A model generated the notes under the pieces. The model was given only the letters and a program-made list of their open reading frames with translations. It made no database searches and had not been told where the DNA came from. Made by a program: the position numbers and the translations under genes. Below, in pieces: positions 43,636 through 52,199 of a DNA stretch of 64,000 nucleotides (positions are counted from its first letter, which is position 1; every line of letters starts with the position of its first letter). The stretch is from VAZQ01 sp963758945 (lineage in GTDB: Bacteria > Pseudomonadota > Alphaproteobacteria > Rhizobiales > Xanthobacteraceae), in the NCBI GenBank assembly GCA_963758945.1, contig CAVWXY010000001.1, positions 200,922-264,921 of the forward strand, read 5' to 3'.

Positions 43636-45680
43636 AGCCGACCACGACCCTCCTGCTGCCGACGCTCGATGAAATCGAAGCCGTCCGCGTCATCATCCCT
43701 CAGATTCGCAGGGAATGGGTCGACGAGATCATCGTTGTCGACGGCGGCTCGACCGACGGCACGGTGGAATATCTGCGCAGCGCCGGATTGCGAGTGTACT
43801 CGCAAATGAAAAAAGGCTACGGCGAAGGGCTGTTGGAGGCCATCCACATCGCCAAGGGCGACATTATCATCGAGTTCAATCCGGACGGAAATTCCATACC
43901 CGAGGATATCCCTCGAATCATAGCCAAGATGAACGAAGGCTATGACCTCGTCATCGGATCGCGTTATTGCGGCGGAGCCAAGAGTGACGACGACGACTGG
44001 TTGACCGCGACCGGCAACTGGATGTTCACACGCATTGTGAACCTGTTGTTCGGGACACGTTACACCGATGTCCTCGTCGGATTTCGAGCCTATCGCCGCG
44101 TGCAAGCTTTGCGGCTTGCTCTGGACGCCGCCGGCCTGAGCTGGCCGTGTCAAAGCTCGACCCGATTCGCGCGTGCCGGGATGCGCGTTACCGAGATCCC
44201 GGCGCACGAGCCGGCAAGGATCGGCGGGCGACGCAAGATGATGCCTTTCCGCACCGGCTGGCAAATTACCAAGCTGATATTGCGAGACTTCTCCGCCTTT
44301 CACCCGAAACGGCGGGAAGCGAAAGACGACCAAGCCCCGACCGCCAACGCGGTGCCGGACGGGATTATCAGCACTCCGGCCGAACGAAAGCCGTACACGC
44401 TCTTGCAGTCCTGCAAAGTCTGTGGGTCGCGCGAGCTCACCGATGTCATCGACATCAAGCCGCAATTTCTCTCACCGACGTTCACGCGCTGCAATGCCGA
44501 AGAAGGAGAACTTGCGAAGATCCGCGTGGCCTTGACACTGGCGCTCTGCGACCGGTCGAGGAACGCGGCCGGTTGCGGGTTGCTGCAGTTGCGCCAGGAG
44601 ATCGACCCGGACCTCCTCTATCGGCGCTATTTCTACCGCTCGGGGACCAGCGAAACCATGCGCAACGATTTGCGCGATGTGGTGGAGGACATTCGCGGCA
44701 GGTTCGACCTCAAGCCGCAGGACATCGTAGTCGATATCGGGGCGAACGACTGCACGACGCTTGCATTCTATCCCGCTCACTTGCGCCGCGTCGGCTTCGA
44801 GCCGGCGCGCAATATTGACTGGTCGCATGTCGATCGAAGCATCACGGTCATCGATGATTATTTTTCCGCAGGGCTGTTCGAGCAACATTTCCCCGGGGCA
44901 AAGGCAAAGGCGATTAGCTGTAACGCGATGTTCTATGATCTGTCGGATCCGAACAGTTTCGTCTCGGACGTACGTGCGATCCTTGCACCCGACGGAATAT
45001 GGTGCGTTCAGCTCAGCTATCTGCCGCTCATGCTGACGAATATGAATTTCTACGATATCTGCCATGAGCATCTTTCGTATTATTCGATCGACGTGCTCAA
45101 GAAGCTGATGGAACGGAACGGCCTCGTCATCTTCGATGCCTGCACCAATGCGGTGAACGGCGGAAGCCTGCGCGCATTCATTACGCATGCAGACAACAAA
45201 AACGCTCTGACCGAAGCTCGCCGGTGTAATCTGACGGCCCTTGCGGAAATGGAGGACGGATTAAAATTGGATCAGGCGCAAACCTACAGGAGCTATTTCG
45301 AAAGAATCCAAAATCTCGCGAGCCGCGTCGACAAGTTCCTGGAACAGGAAATCCGGGGCGGCGGCAAGGTGTTCGGCCTCGGCGCGTCGACCAAGGGGAA
45401 CGTGTTGCTTCAGTTTCTTGGCATTACAAAGGAACGAATGCCCTATATTAGCGAGCGTAACCCGGAGAAGGTCGGCCTCCGCACGCTGGGCACCGACTTC
45501 GAACTCATCTCGGAGGAGCGCGCTCGTAGACTGTGTCCCAGCACGATGCTCGTGTTGCCGTGGTATTTCAAGAATGAGATCATCGTCCGCGAAAGAGAGT
45601 ATCTCGAGCAAGGCGGTAAGCTGCTGTTTCCCATGCCTTATGCTCACGTGGTGACGAAGGATAAAGAGATCATCCTTTGA
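43632..45680 (+). CDS. Fusion of GT2 glycosyltransferase and sugar C-methyltransferase
   Basis: A 682-residue, two-part enzyme. Residues 1 to about 225 are a family 2 glycosyltransferase (TTTLLLPTLDE, IIVVDGGSTDGTVEYL, IIEFNPDGNS with the DxD-like Asp) of the dolichyl-phosphate-mannose-synthase type. From about 258 follows a sugar C-methyltransferase: Zn-type Cys pair (CKVCGSRELTDV), SAM-binding DIVVDIGANDCTTLAFY, and the C-terminal domain with GLGASTKGNVLLQFLG. GTG start overlaps the epimerase stop. The pieces are usually separate genes. It probably makes or transfers a C-methyl-branched deoxysugar for a surface polysaccharide. Confidence 0.88.
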   Translation: MKPTTTLLLPTLDEIEAVRVIIPQIRREWVDEIIVVDGGSTDGTVEYLRSAGLRVYSQMKKGYGEGLLEAIHIAKGDIIIEFNPDGNSIPEDIPRIIAKMNEGYDLVIGSRYCGGAKSDDDDWLTATGNWMFTRIVNLLFGTRYTDVLVGFRAYRRVQALRLALDAAGLSWPCQSSTRFARAGMRVTEIPAHEPARIGGRRKMMPFRTGWQITKLILRDFSAFHPKRREAKDDQAPTANAVPDGIISTPAERKPYTLLQSCKVCGSRELTDVIDIKPQFLSPTFTRCNAEEGELAKIRVALTLALCDRSRNAAGCGLLQLRQEIDPDLLYRRYFYRSGTSETMRNDLRDVVEDIRGRFDLKPQDIVVDIGANDCTTLAFYPAHLRRVGFEPARNIDWSHVDRSITVIDDYFSAGLFEQHFPGAKAKAISCNAMFYDLSDPNSFVSDVRAILAPDGIWCVQLSYLPLMLTNMNFYDICHEHLSYYSIDVLKKLMERNGLVIFDACTNAVNGGSLRAFITHADNKNALTEARRCNLTALAEMEDGLKLDQAQTYRSYFERIQNLASRVDKFLEQEIRGGGKVFGLGASTKGNVLLQFLGITKERMPYISERNPEKVGLRTLGTDFELISEERARRLCPSTMLVLPWYFKNEIIVREREYLEQGGKLLFPMPYAHVVTKDKEIIL

Positions 45681-45750
45681 GCAAAGATATCTTATGCATG
45701 CGCGCGCCGAGAATTTTGCGCGCGGGCGCCGTGAGTTGAGACCTTTTAAT

Positions 45751-46954
45751 ATGCACATTCCCCTCAACATGAGCACCATTGGCGAGGAGGAGAAAAACGC
45801 TGCAAGGGCCGTGCTCGACTTCGGATCGCCTGACTATGGGCGAGCGGTGCCGCGCCTTCGAGCAGCAGTTCGCGAACAGCCTTGGCGTTGGGCACGCGGT
45901 GATGGTCAATTCGGGATCGTCGGCCAATTTGATCGCGCTCTTCGCAATGTCTGATGCGCTCGTCCCCTCTGATGGTAGCCTGCCGCGCCGTATCGTTCCC
46001 GGTTCGGAGGTCATCGTTCCGGCCCTGAGTTGGTCGACCACGGTCTGGCCGGTGCTGCAGGTCGGTGCCAAGCCGGTTTTCGTGGATTGCGATCCGCGCT
46101 CGCTGCAGATGAGCCCTGAGGGAATCGAGGCGGCGATCACACCCGACACTTCCGCCATCGTGGTGGTTCATGTATTGGGTGGCGCAGTTGACGTCTGCAC
46201 CGTCGCGGCGATTGCGCGACGGAGGAACCTCTGGCTTTTCGAAGACACGTGCGAGGCGCTCGGCGTTGCCTGGAACGGAAAGTCAGTGGGCAGCTTCGGT
46301 CACCTCGCCAGTTTCAGCTTCTATTTCTCCCATCACATCACGACCATCGAAGGCGGGATGGTGGTGACCAACGATCCGCAACTCGCCGACCTCTTGCGAG
46401 CCATGCGTGCGCACGGATGGGTTCGCGACATGCATGCGCGCGCCGAGATTGCCGCGGGCTATCCAGGCATCGACCCTCGCTTTCTGTTCCTGACGACCGG
46501 ATTCAATGTCCGGCCGACGGAAATCAACGCCGCGATCGGGCTCGAGCAATTGAAGAAGCTATCGTCGTTCAATGAGCAGCGGCGCGAGATCGCCCGTCGT
46601 CTCGATATGGGTCTCAGGGCGGTGGCCGACGCAGGTGAGCTCACGCTTGTTACGCACGATCCTCGCGTCATGCCAGCGCCGTTCGGATATACGGTACTTT
46701 GTCGTTCGCGGGAGGCGCGCGACGGCTTGCGCGATCACCTGGAGGGTGCCGGCATCGAGACGCGGCCGGTCATTTGCGGAAATCTTGCCCGTCAGCCGGC
46801 GCTCGCTCACCACGCCTACCGCGTCAGCGGTGACCTTGCCGGCGCCGACCGTGTCATGGACTGCGGCCTCTATTGGGGCACCCATCCGTTCATGAGCGTT
46901 GATGATGTCGATTACATCGTCGCGGCCGTGAAGCGGCACTTTCAAGCAAGCTGA
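45751..46954 (+). pseudogene. DegT/DnrJ/EryC1/StrS sugar aminotransferase, frameshifted near its start
   Basis: A PLP enzyme that aminates nucleotide-keto sugars. One frame begins MHIPLNMSTIGEEEKNAARA and ends after VLD at about 45819; the other continues DRLTMGERCRAFEQQFANSL to the end at 46954, with NSGSSANLIALF, the PLP-phosphate and FSFYFSHHITTIEGGMVV (PLP Lys replaced in text by His-His: SHHITT) regions. Dropping one T at 45820-45821 joins the frames to about 400 residues. In this family the Lys usually reads SFxxxKxxxxGEGG; here that position is His, the mark of dehydratase-type relatives such as GDP-4-keto-6-deoxymannose 3-dehydratase ColD. Third gene of the sugar cluster. Confidence 0.85.
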
Positions 46955-47063
46955 GCCTGCCCCCGGCGTCGGCATGGCTGGCCTCGAGCGGCATAAAAGT
47001 TTCGTCGCTGATACCGTTTGGTCGGCGCAAAGCTGCCGATTTGGAGCGTCGGCGGTGCGGACG

Positions 47064-47167
47064 CTAGAGCATGATCCCGAAAAGTTGCAGACTTTTCGGA
47101 TAAGATCATGCGACCAAACAAATACTTAGAGCGAAATCGCGATTCAATCTAAAGCGATTTCGCTCTA
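47064..47167. repeat. Rhizobial palindromic intergenic repeat
   Basis: Two inverted repeats in tandem. The first pairs GCATGATCCCGAAAAGT (47069-47085) with ACTTTTCGGATAAGATCATGC (47091-47111); the second pairs GCGAAATCGC (47131-47140) with GCGATTTCGC (47154-47163). The motif 'AGAGCATGATCC-GAAAAGT' is familiar as a dispersed repeat in Bradyrhizobium and related genomes, usually after genes. A hairpin RNA or mRNA end is possible. The gap 46955-47272 holds nothing else I can support. Confidence 0.75.
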
Positions 47168-47272
47168 TCGGGTGTAAGCGGTATTTGAGCAGGCGCCGCG
47201 ACCTCGGCGTGCGCCGAAAATGCGAGCGGGGGGGCCCGCCGATTGCGGCCCCCTTTTGCTTGCGCCGCCGCG

Positions 47273-47674
47273 TCAGCCGCAGACCCAGACGTAGCCGATC
47301 GGCGTCAGCAGCCAGCACGCACCGACGCCGTAGGGATACCATTGGCCGCGCCAATAGTGCCGTCCTCTGCCGTACCAGATGCCGCCGTGATAGTTGCGGC
47401 CGACGATCGGCCCACGGTTGGCATTGAAGTTCCGGCTGCCGTTGAAGTTCCGGCTGCCGTTGAAGCTCCGGTTGACGTTGGCGCCGGGTCCGGGCCCGGG
47501 GCCGCCGCGCGCGCCCGGTCCGGGGCCGCCCGCGCCGGGCCCCCCGGGTCCGCCGCCGCCCGCGCCCGCCCCGAATCCGCCGCCGCCCGCGCCGGGTGAG
47601 GGTTGTGCTGACGCCAGCACCGGAATCATGAGCGTGGCCGCGATGGCCGCGACGATCGAAAGCTTGCTCGACAT
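47273..47674 (-). CDS. Secreted glycine- and asparagine-rich small protein
   Basis: A 133-residue exported protein: signal peptide (MSSKLSIVAAIAATLMIPVL, to ASAQ), a Gly/Pro/Ala-rich stretch, a short repeat (NGSRNF, encoded by 18-bp repeats at about 47418-47470) and a C-terminal WYGRGRHYWRGQWYPYG, ending CWLLTPIGYVWVCG. The aromatic/Gly end is seen in many small rhizobial secreted proteins of unknown role. GGGAG precedes ATG 47674. Confidence 0.75.
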   Translation of the reverse strand: MSSKLSIVAAIAATLMIPVLASAQPSPGAGGGGFGAGAGGGGPGGPGAGGPGPGARGGPGPGPGANVNRSFNGSRNFNGSRNFNANRGPIVGRNYHGGIWYGRGRHYWRGQWYPYGVGACWLLTPIGYVWVCG

Positions 47675-47806
47675 AGGTGGTCTCCCGGAATTTGCGTTTC
47701 GCGTGTCGCTAGTCAACCTCGTCGAGGCTGAACCGGACGTGAACGGCGTCTGCTCGACGGTGGAACCGTTTGTCGCGCGCGCCGGCGACGTTGCGTCGCG
47801 TCTCGA

Positions 47807-48058
47807 TCATGCACGCGCGGCGGCGCCGACGCGGTCGCGCAGGCCGCTGACGCCCATGGCCTCGGCGCAATGCTCGCAACAGAAGAACGTGCCGTCCTTT
47901 TCGAGCCCGTGACCGACGATGTGGATGCCGCAGTTCTTGCATGTCGGCGCCAGCGCGTGGATCGCGCATTCGAAGCTGTCGAAGATGTGCTTCACACCGC
48001 TCATCGTCACTTGGAACGCCTTGTCGTAATCGTTTCCGCAGGTTTCGCATCTCGCCAT
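47807..48058 (-). CDS. Small zinc-ribbon protein (metallothionein-like)
   Basis: An 83-residue cytoplasmic protein with four Cys pairs or triads: MARCETCGNDY, FECAIHALAPTCKNCG and FFCCEHCAE. The pattern CxxC...C...CxxCG...CCxHC suggests two zinc sites. Close relatives occur widely in Hyphomicrobiales; their function is unknown. GAGG before ATG 48058; the frame is open upstream to 48208 but that part is Arg-rich shadow. Confidence 0.78.
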   Translation of the reverse strand: MARCETCGNDYDKAFQVTMSGVKHIFDSFECAIHALAPTCKNCGIHIVGHGLEKDGTFFCCEHCAEAMGVSGLRDRVGAAARA

Positions 48059-48304
48059 GACCGACCTCGCAATTGCCGATGGAAGTTCAGCGATAAACCC
48101 CGAGGCGACGGCGCGGTTCCGGCCGCGCGCGATGTTGCGGTGTCGGCGCTCGTGCGGCGGCCCCTCGCGGCGCGTTCGATACGCCTCGTCGCGCTCGCGC
48201 CCGCGCAATGCTGCCGGTCGGTCTTGCTGTGGTCCAAATTAGGACATGCTCGTCTGCAAACTCGGGTCTGTGGGTGAGACGATCCCCACAACCCTGTTTG
48301 ACTA

Positions 48305-48328
48305 AGCCCCGCCCTGGCGGGGCTTTTT
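48305..48328 (+). terminator. Rho-independent terminator without an obvious gene
   Basis: Stem AGCCCCGC / GCGGGGCT with a four-base loop, followed by TTTTT. It works in the plus direction. The nearest plus-strand gene upstream is over 1.3 kb away, so it may end a small RNA lying about 48100-48328. Confidence 0.75.
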
Positions 48329-48368
48329 CTGGCGCCGCCGAGGATTTGCCGGGCGCCGCAAAAAGGGT

Positions 48369-48396
48369 GAGCCCCGACAGGGGACGGTCGGGGCTC
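48369..48396 (-). terminator. Hairpin with T-run on the minus strand
   Basis: A perfect 10-bp stem GAGCCCCGAC / GTCGGGGCTC with an eight-base loop. On the minus strand it is followed by ACCCTTTTTG, so it may end a transcript coming from the right. No minus-strand gene is seen immediately upstream of it. Confidence 0.5.
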
Positions 48397-48709
48397 CGGA
48401 CTAACGACGTTCACGGGGGATCACAGGGGGTGTGTTCGTCCTTAGCCCGGACGGAAACTACGGCAGGTTGCGTGCCGATGTCCACACCCGCGGTCACGAA
48501 GTTTCCGCCACGTTCGGGGGAGTTCGACGGTGATGCGCGATAGGACGAGTTCGGCCGGCCGGGAGGCCCGGTCCGCCGGGAACGGCGGCGGTTTTACGGC
48601 AAACGGGCGGAGCTTGCGCCGTGAACCTTTGGGAATTTTGCTGCGACTAATGGCCAGGTGCCTCCCACACGCGTGCTCGACGCCACGGGGGCGGCTGGGT
48701 GGGTGGCAA

Positions 48710-49081
48710 ATGTCCCTGTACAAGTTCGCGGCGGCCCTCGCGGCCTTGGCATTGAGCGCGGCGGTCGTCACGGCGCTTGCCGGTGTCCGGCCCGAGGTCA
48801 AGGCGGACCTCGCCGCGCAAGCGCAGGCCGTTGCACCCGATAGCAAGGCGCCGCCGGTTCCCGAGCTGCAGACCGCGGCCGCGCCCGGCGCCGAGACAGC
48901 CGACACGCCGCAGGATCGCGCGCCGGCCGCCGTCAAGGCCGATCGGCCGGCCGTTCGCCCGGCCACGGGCGGCGACTTTTCCGTCAAGTCCGCCTGTCCG
49001 CGCGAGCCGTGGCCCTACGGCTGCCAGTGGCGGGAGCCGCCGGCGCGCAAGGTGGTCATTCGCGGCTCGCGGCCGAGCTGA
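48710..49081 (+). CDS. Small exported or anchored protein
   Basis: A 123-residue protein with an N-terminal hydrophobic segment (LYKFAAALAALALSAAVVTALAG), a Pro/Ala-rich middle and a C-terminal SACPREPWPYGCQWREPP, VVIRGSRPS. The final two-Cys WPYGCxW element looks conserved in small rhizobial proteins. ATG 48710 has only a weak ribosome site. No function known. Confidence 0.6.
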   Translation: MSLYKFAAALAALALSAAVVTALAGVRPEVKADLAAQAQAVAPDSKAPPVPELQTAAAPGAETADTPQDRAPAAVKADRPAVRPATGGDFSVKSACPREPWPYGCQWREPPARKVVIRGSRPS

Positions 49082-49142
49082 CCTTCCGCGCAATGCGCGC
49101 GCGGTGCGCGCCGCCGCGCTTGGCGCAGATACCGAAGCTGCT

Positions 49143-49694
49143 TCAACCTTCGAGCGGACACAGCGAGCGGCTGATGCGGGTCACGATCGCGTCCCAGCCG
49201 CGCCGCTCCTCGCGCGGATAGACCAGGTCGAAGCAGTGGATCGCGCCGCCGGCCTCGCTCGAGAAATTGCATCGGCTGTAGAAGATCAGTCCTTGGCGCT
49301 CCGAGGAGATCGCGAAGAAGGATCGCGTGACGCGCTCGTAATCGAGCACGGAGCGGGCGACGCGCAAGTTCCTCTTCAGGTAGCTCGCGGGCGTATCGCC
49401 GTCCTCGTTCTCGCGGCTGTAGACGGTCAGCACCGAGCGCCCGTCGGCGCTGTTGAGGCGCTGGCCGACGCCCTTCTCCGCCTTGCCGTGCGGCGCCGTG
49501 AATATGCCGGCCGGATAGTCGACCGCGGTTCCGAACTCCGGAATTTGGAATGTCTGCCAATCGAGGTCTTGCGGCTGCTGGCCGCCCACTTGGGCGCCGG
49601 CGCTGGACAAGACCGAGAGCGCGAGCAGCAGGTTGGACACGACCGCCGACGTCGCCACTACGGTCGCCAAGCCGCATTTGGCCAGCGCGTGCAT
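49143..49694 (-). CDS. Secreted protein of unknown function
   Basis: A 183-residue protein: N-terminal signal (NLLLALSVLSSAGAQ), then a compact domain starting DWQTFQIPEFGTAVDYPAGI and ending RGWDAIVTRISRSLCPLEG with a Cys pair (SRCNFS, IHCFDL). GGGAGG precedes the ATG. Similar proteins occur in Bradyrhizobium; no function is known to me. It faces the gene at 48710. Confidence 0.75.
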   Translation of the reverse strand: MHALAKCGLATVVATSAVVSNLLLALSVLSSAGAQVGGQQPQDLDWQTFQIPEFGTAVDYPAGIFTAPHGKAEKGVGQRLNSADGRSVLTVYSRENEDGDTPASYLKRNLRVARSVLDYERVTRSFFAISSERQGLIFYSRCNFSSEAGGAIHCFDLVYPREERRGWDAIVTRISRSLCPLEG

Positions 49695-50044
49695 GTGTGC
49701 GCCTCCCTTGCCGGCGTCGCGAAAGCCCCTGACATCCTTGATACGTGCGCCGGCATGTCGCGGATGCAGGACAGCGCTGCGCCGCCGCCCTGGCGGGGCG
49801 GCATGAACGCGCAGGCTGCAATTGGCTATATCGAATTGGTGCGGCTTTGATTGTGCGCTACGTCACTGATCGTCCCGCCCGTCGCTGGTTTTTTGTCGCG
49901 ATGCCGTGCCGACAGCCCGCTCATTGAGCCGACACGCCGGGAGCGCGGTTGGCTGAGAGGAGGTGGGCGACCAAAACGCCCGCCGGAGCGGTGCGGCCGA
50001 GCGAGGGGAGGACGTCGGGTCCCCGTCCTTGGCCTGCGCCGCGC
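49695..50044. other. Gap without a supported gene
   Basis: I see no gene, RNA or repeat here. It must contain the promoter of the minus-strand gene ending at 49143. Confidence 0.4.
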
Positions 50045-50221
50045 CTACTCGTCGGAACCGGTCACGCCCGGCGGATCGAGAAATTCACATCGGTTCGCCA
50101 GCGTGATCCATGCATCGCGCATTCGGGCGTAATGCTCGCGCTCCTGCGGGTCATCCGCTTCCTGTGCGAGCGTCGCACATCTGGCGGCTGTGTCCCACGC
50201 GGTCTTGCTCTTCGAGTCCAT
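50045..50221 (-). CDS. Small conserved protein, intact paralogue of the frameshifted gene at 41606
   Basis: A 58-residue helical protein: MDSKSKTAWDTAARCATLAQ, EADDPQEREHYARMRDAWITLANRCEF in two steps, then a Pro-rich tail. The acidic patch followed by R(M/A)(R/L)(R)D(A/S)W(I/V)xxAN defines a family seen often in Bradyrhizobium genomes. Function unknown. Confidence 0.65.
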   Translation of the reverse strand: MDSKSKTAWDTAARCATLAQEADDPQEREHYARMRDAWITLANRCEFLDPPGVTGSDE

Positions 50222-50415
50222 TCGTCGATCCGGTTTGGCCCGCCTTCCCCTCGCGCGCAGGGTACACCGCCAGCTCGGGCATCGGCACTTCACTATTGCG
50301 GCATTTGTTGCGGCGATTTGCGATGCAGGCAGATGAAACGAACCGGGCCTCCGCTCGTTAGCCCGTTGATCACTCGGCGCCGGCCACGGACCGCACCGAC
50401 GGCGGAAGGCCGACC

Positions 50416-50517
50416 ATGCCCGATTTCGCAACCGTACTTCTCGTGTTCAACATCGCCATCGTCCTGTCGATTCCGATCTTGGGCGACAATCCAGGCGGAC
50501 ACTTGCAACGTCGTTGA
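50416..50517 (+). CDS. Possible 33-residue membrane peptide
   Basis: MPDFATVLLVFNIAIVLSIP followed by a short polar tail; GGAAGG stands six bases before the ATG. One hydrophobic helix. Too short to be sure, but start signal and composition fit a small membrane peptide. Confidence 0.35.
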   Translation: MPDFATVLLVFNIAIVLSIPILGDNPGGHLQRR

Positions 50518-50888
50518 CCGCGCGAAGCGGGGGGATGAAGCTCCTTCGATTCTGGATACGCGGCGCTCGACGAGAATGCCGTGGGCTCGATCGCCTCTCA
50601 TCGCGCGTTGCTGCGGCGGAAGGTCCTGCGCCCGACGGAAGCGGTGCTCCGCCCACGGATCGGGGAGGCTCCGGGTCGTGCCGATGCGCGGTCGTCGCGA
50701 GGGGGCGCATCTGCAGAAGCCGAATACGCGATCCGAAAGCGGGCGGGTTTCGAACCCGCGGCGGTCGTATCAATCGGCAAGCTCATTCAATGCCCCATGG
50801 CCAAGCGGCGGCGGGTGGAAGCTTGACGCCGAGCGCTCTGGCGCTCTTACGATCGCGAAATGAACTCGGGGAGATGCGCTCGCTCCGA
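50518..50888. other. Gap without a supported gene
   Basis: Open frames on both strands look like shadows. A GCGGG-TTCGAAA-CCCGC element (minus strand, near 50750) resembles a tRNA T-arm but no tRNA can be folded around it. Confidence 0.4.
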
Positions 50889-51203
50889 CTATTTTTGGCA
50901 TTCTGCAGTCCCTACGCATTCCCATGTGGCCGGACCGGGAATGTCACTTTGAGTGCAGTCGCAGAAGACGTGCTTAATATTGAACAAGCCCTGGATCATG
51001 CAGAGATTATAAGCCTTGTCGATGGATGAGTTGCAAGCATCCGCCTTGGTGGCTGCTGAAACTCTTGCCGTCAGGACCTGTTCCTGTTGGGCGAGCTTTC
51101 TTGCCGTTTCCTGGCGCTCCGCAATCGCCGGGGTGGAGTGCCAAATCATGAGGAGCAGAAACGTGCAGGCCGCAACGCTGGGTGTGGTGAAAGTGGCTTC
51201 CAT
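50889..51203 (-). CDS. Small secreted Cys-rich protein
   Basis: A 104-residue protein with a signal sequence (AACTFLLLMIWHSTPAIAE) and about six Cys in the mature part (DACNSS, YNLCMIQ, VFCDCTQ, WECVGTAECQK), likely disulfide-bonded in the periplasm. AAGGAG precedes the ATG by seven bases. The codons are more A/T-rich than those of its neighbours. No family recognised. Confidence 0.7.
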   Translation of the reverse strand: MEATFTTPSVAACTFLLLMIWHSTPAIAERQETARKLAQQEQVLTARVSAATKADACNSSIDKAYNLCMIQGLFNIKHVFCDCTQSDIPGPATWECVGTAECQK

Positions 51204-51557
51204 CGCCGGCTCCTTCGTTGGTGATGGAATCGTAGTCTCGCGCGTCCAAGTGTCAGGATCGGATCAAATCCGGTAAAGCTCAAGAAGGAACATATGCTTT
51301 CCGAACTGCCCCGGTAGCGAACCCTCGAGGCGGCGTATGTGACCTCCCATCGACGCGTCAACGCGTGCACCTCCCGGTGATGTTCGGGGGTGCCGTTTGC
51401 GTGCCGGGCGCGGATGAATCGCGGCGGGGTGGCGGGTGACAACGCCTCCAGCGCATGACGTGCCCCGTACGGGCTACCTGCCGGCGGCAGGAACTCGAGC
51501 AGCGCGGCGCCGGTTGGTTTGTGCCGGCGATCGCGGCTCATCCGCCGGGGCGGGGGA
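51204..51557. other. Gap without a supported gene
   Basis: A minus-strand open frame (to 51541) begins MSRDRRHKPTGAALLEFLPP but overlaps the next gene's 5' side and has no clear ribosome site; I do not call it. Nothing else is seen. Confidence 0.35.
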
Positions 51558-51788
51558 TCAGCGGTTGGCGGCAGGCGGGCCAGGTTGTGGGCTGCCGGGT
51601 GCCGGCCGGCTCTGTCCGGTTGTCGTGTCGGGCGCCGGTACGCCTGCCGTTCGGCTCCGGTCGCTCATGCCGTAGGCAATGGCGGCGATGACGACGAGCG
51701 CGGCGATGGCGGCGACGATCCATGCCGTGTAGTTGCTCGATGCGCGCTGGTACCTGGGCGGGTTCCGGCCGGGATCCGTGCTGCTCAT
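51558..51788 (-). CDS. Small membrane protein with one helix
   Basis: A 76-residue protein: polar N-terminus (SSTDPGRNPPRYQRASSNY), one helix (TAWIVAAIAALVVIAAIAYG) and a Pro/Gly-rich outer tail. AAGGAGCT precedes the ATG at 51788. Typical of small inner-membrane proteins of rhizobia; function unknown. Confidence 0.7.
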   Translation of the reverse strand: MSSTDPGRNPPRYQRASSNYTAWIVAAIAALVVIAAIAYGMSDRSRTAGVPAPDTTTGQSRPAPGSPQPGPPAANR

Positions 51789-51974
51789 GGCGGAGCTCCT
51801 TGGCTGTGCTGGGCGGCAAACGCGTTCGAGCGGCGATCCGTTCCTGCGGAAGGTTTCCTCGATAGCAGCGGGCCCGCGGCGGCCGGGCCCGCGCGTCTCG
51901 CCGTTTGCGACTTCGAGGGAGGGCTCCGACCGTGCGCCTCGCTGGGCCGAAGGGAGGCCGCGGCCGACATCGGC

Positions 51975-52199
51975 TCAATGACAGTAGGGTCCGTACGGGA
52001 CCCCGAACCCGTCGTATTGAAAGGTATCGAAACCACACGTCCGCGGCCGTCCCGTTGTACGGCCGTCGAGCGATGGCGCTGTGTCGGCTCGGTCGGGGCG
52101 GTACTGGCTCTTCTTTTTGGCGCGCGCATCGGCGGGTAGGGCGGCGAACGCGCTCGAAACGATCGCGGCGGCGATCAGCGCAACAAGACCTTTCTGCAT
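51975..52199 (-). CDS. Small secreted protein ending in a conserved CGFDTFQYD motif
   Basis: A 74-residue protein with a signal peptide (MQKGLVALIAAAIVSSAFAA, to ADARA) and a C-terminal RTCGFDTFQYDGFGVPYGPYCH with two Cys. The last motif I recall from small Bradyrhizobium proteins. GGAAGG before the ATG. Function unknown. Confidence 0.7.
   Translation of the reverse strand: MQKGLVALIAAAIVSSAFAALPADARAKKKSQYRPDRADTAPSLDGRTTGRPRTCGFDTFQYDGFGVPYGPYCH

Larger units (their letters stand above)
48059..48709. other. Long gap with two hairpin terminators
   Basis: In 651 bp I see no supported protein gene. Two strong hairpins lie in the middle (separate entries). A plus-strand transcript ending at the first one would have no protein gene, so an sRNA is possible. 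The signals are too few to place its start. Confidence 0.4.

Noticed and set aside
50735..50765. tRNA T-arm-like element GCGGG-TTCGAAA-CCCGC on the minus strand
   Set aside because: No matching acceptor, D or anticodon arms can be folded around it; the near-perfect palindrome explains it.
51204..51541. Minus-strand frame beginning MSRDRRHKPTGAALLEFLPP
   Set aside because: No good ribosome site, no conserved look, and it overlaps the promoter side and start of the Cys-rich secreted gene.
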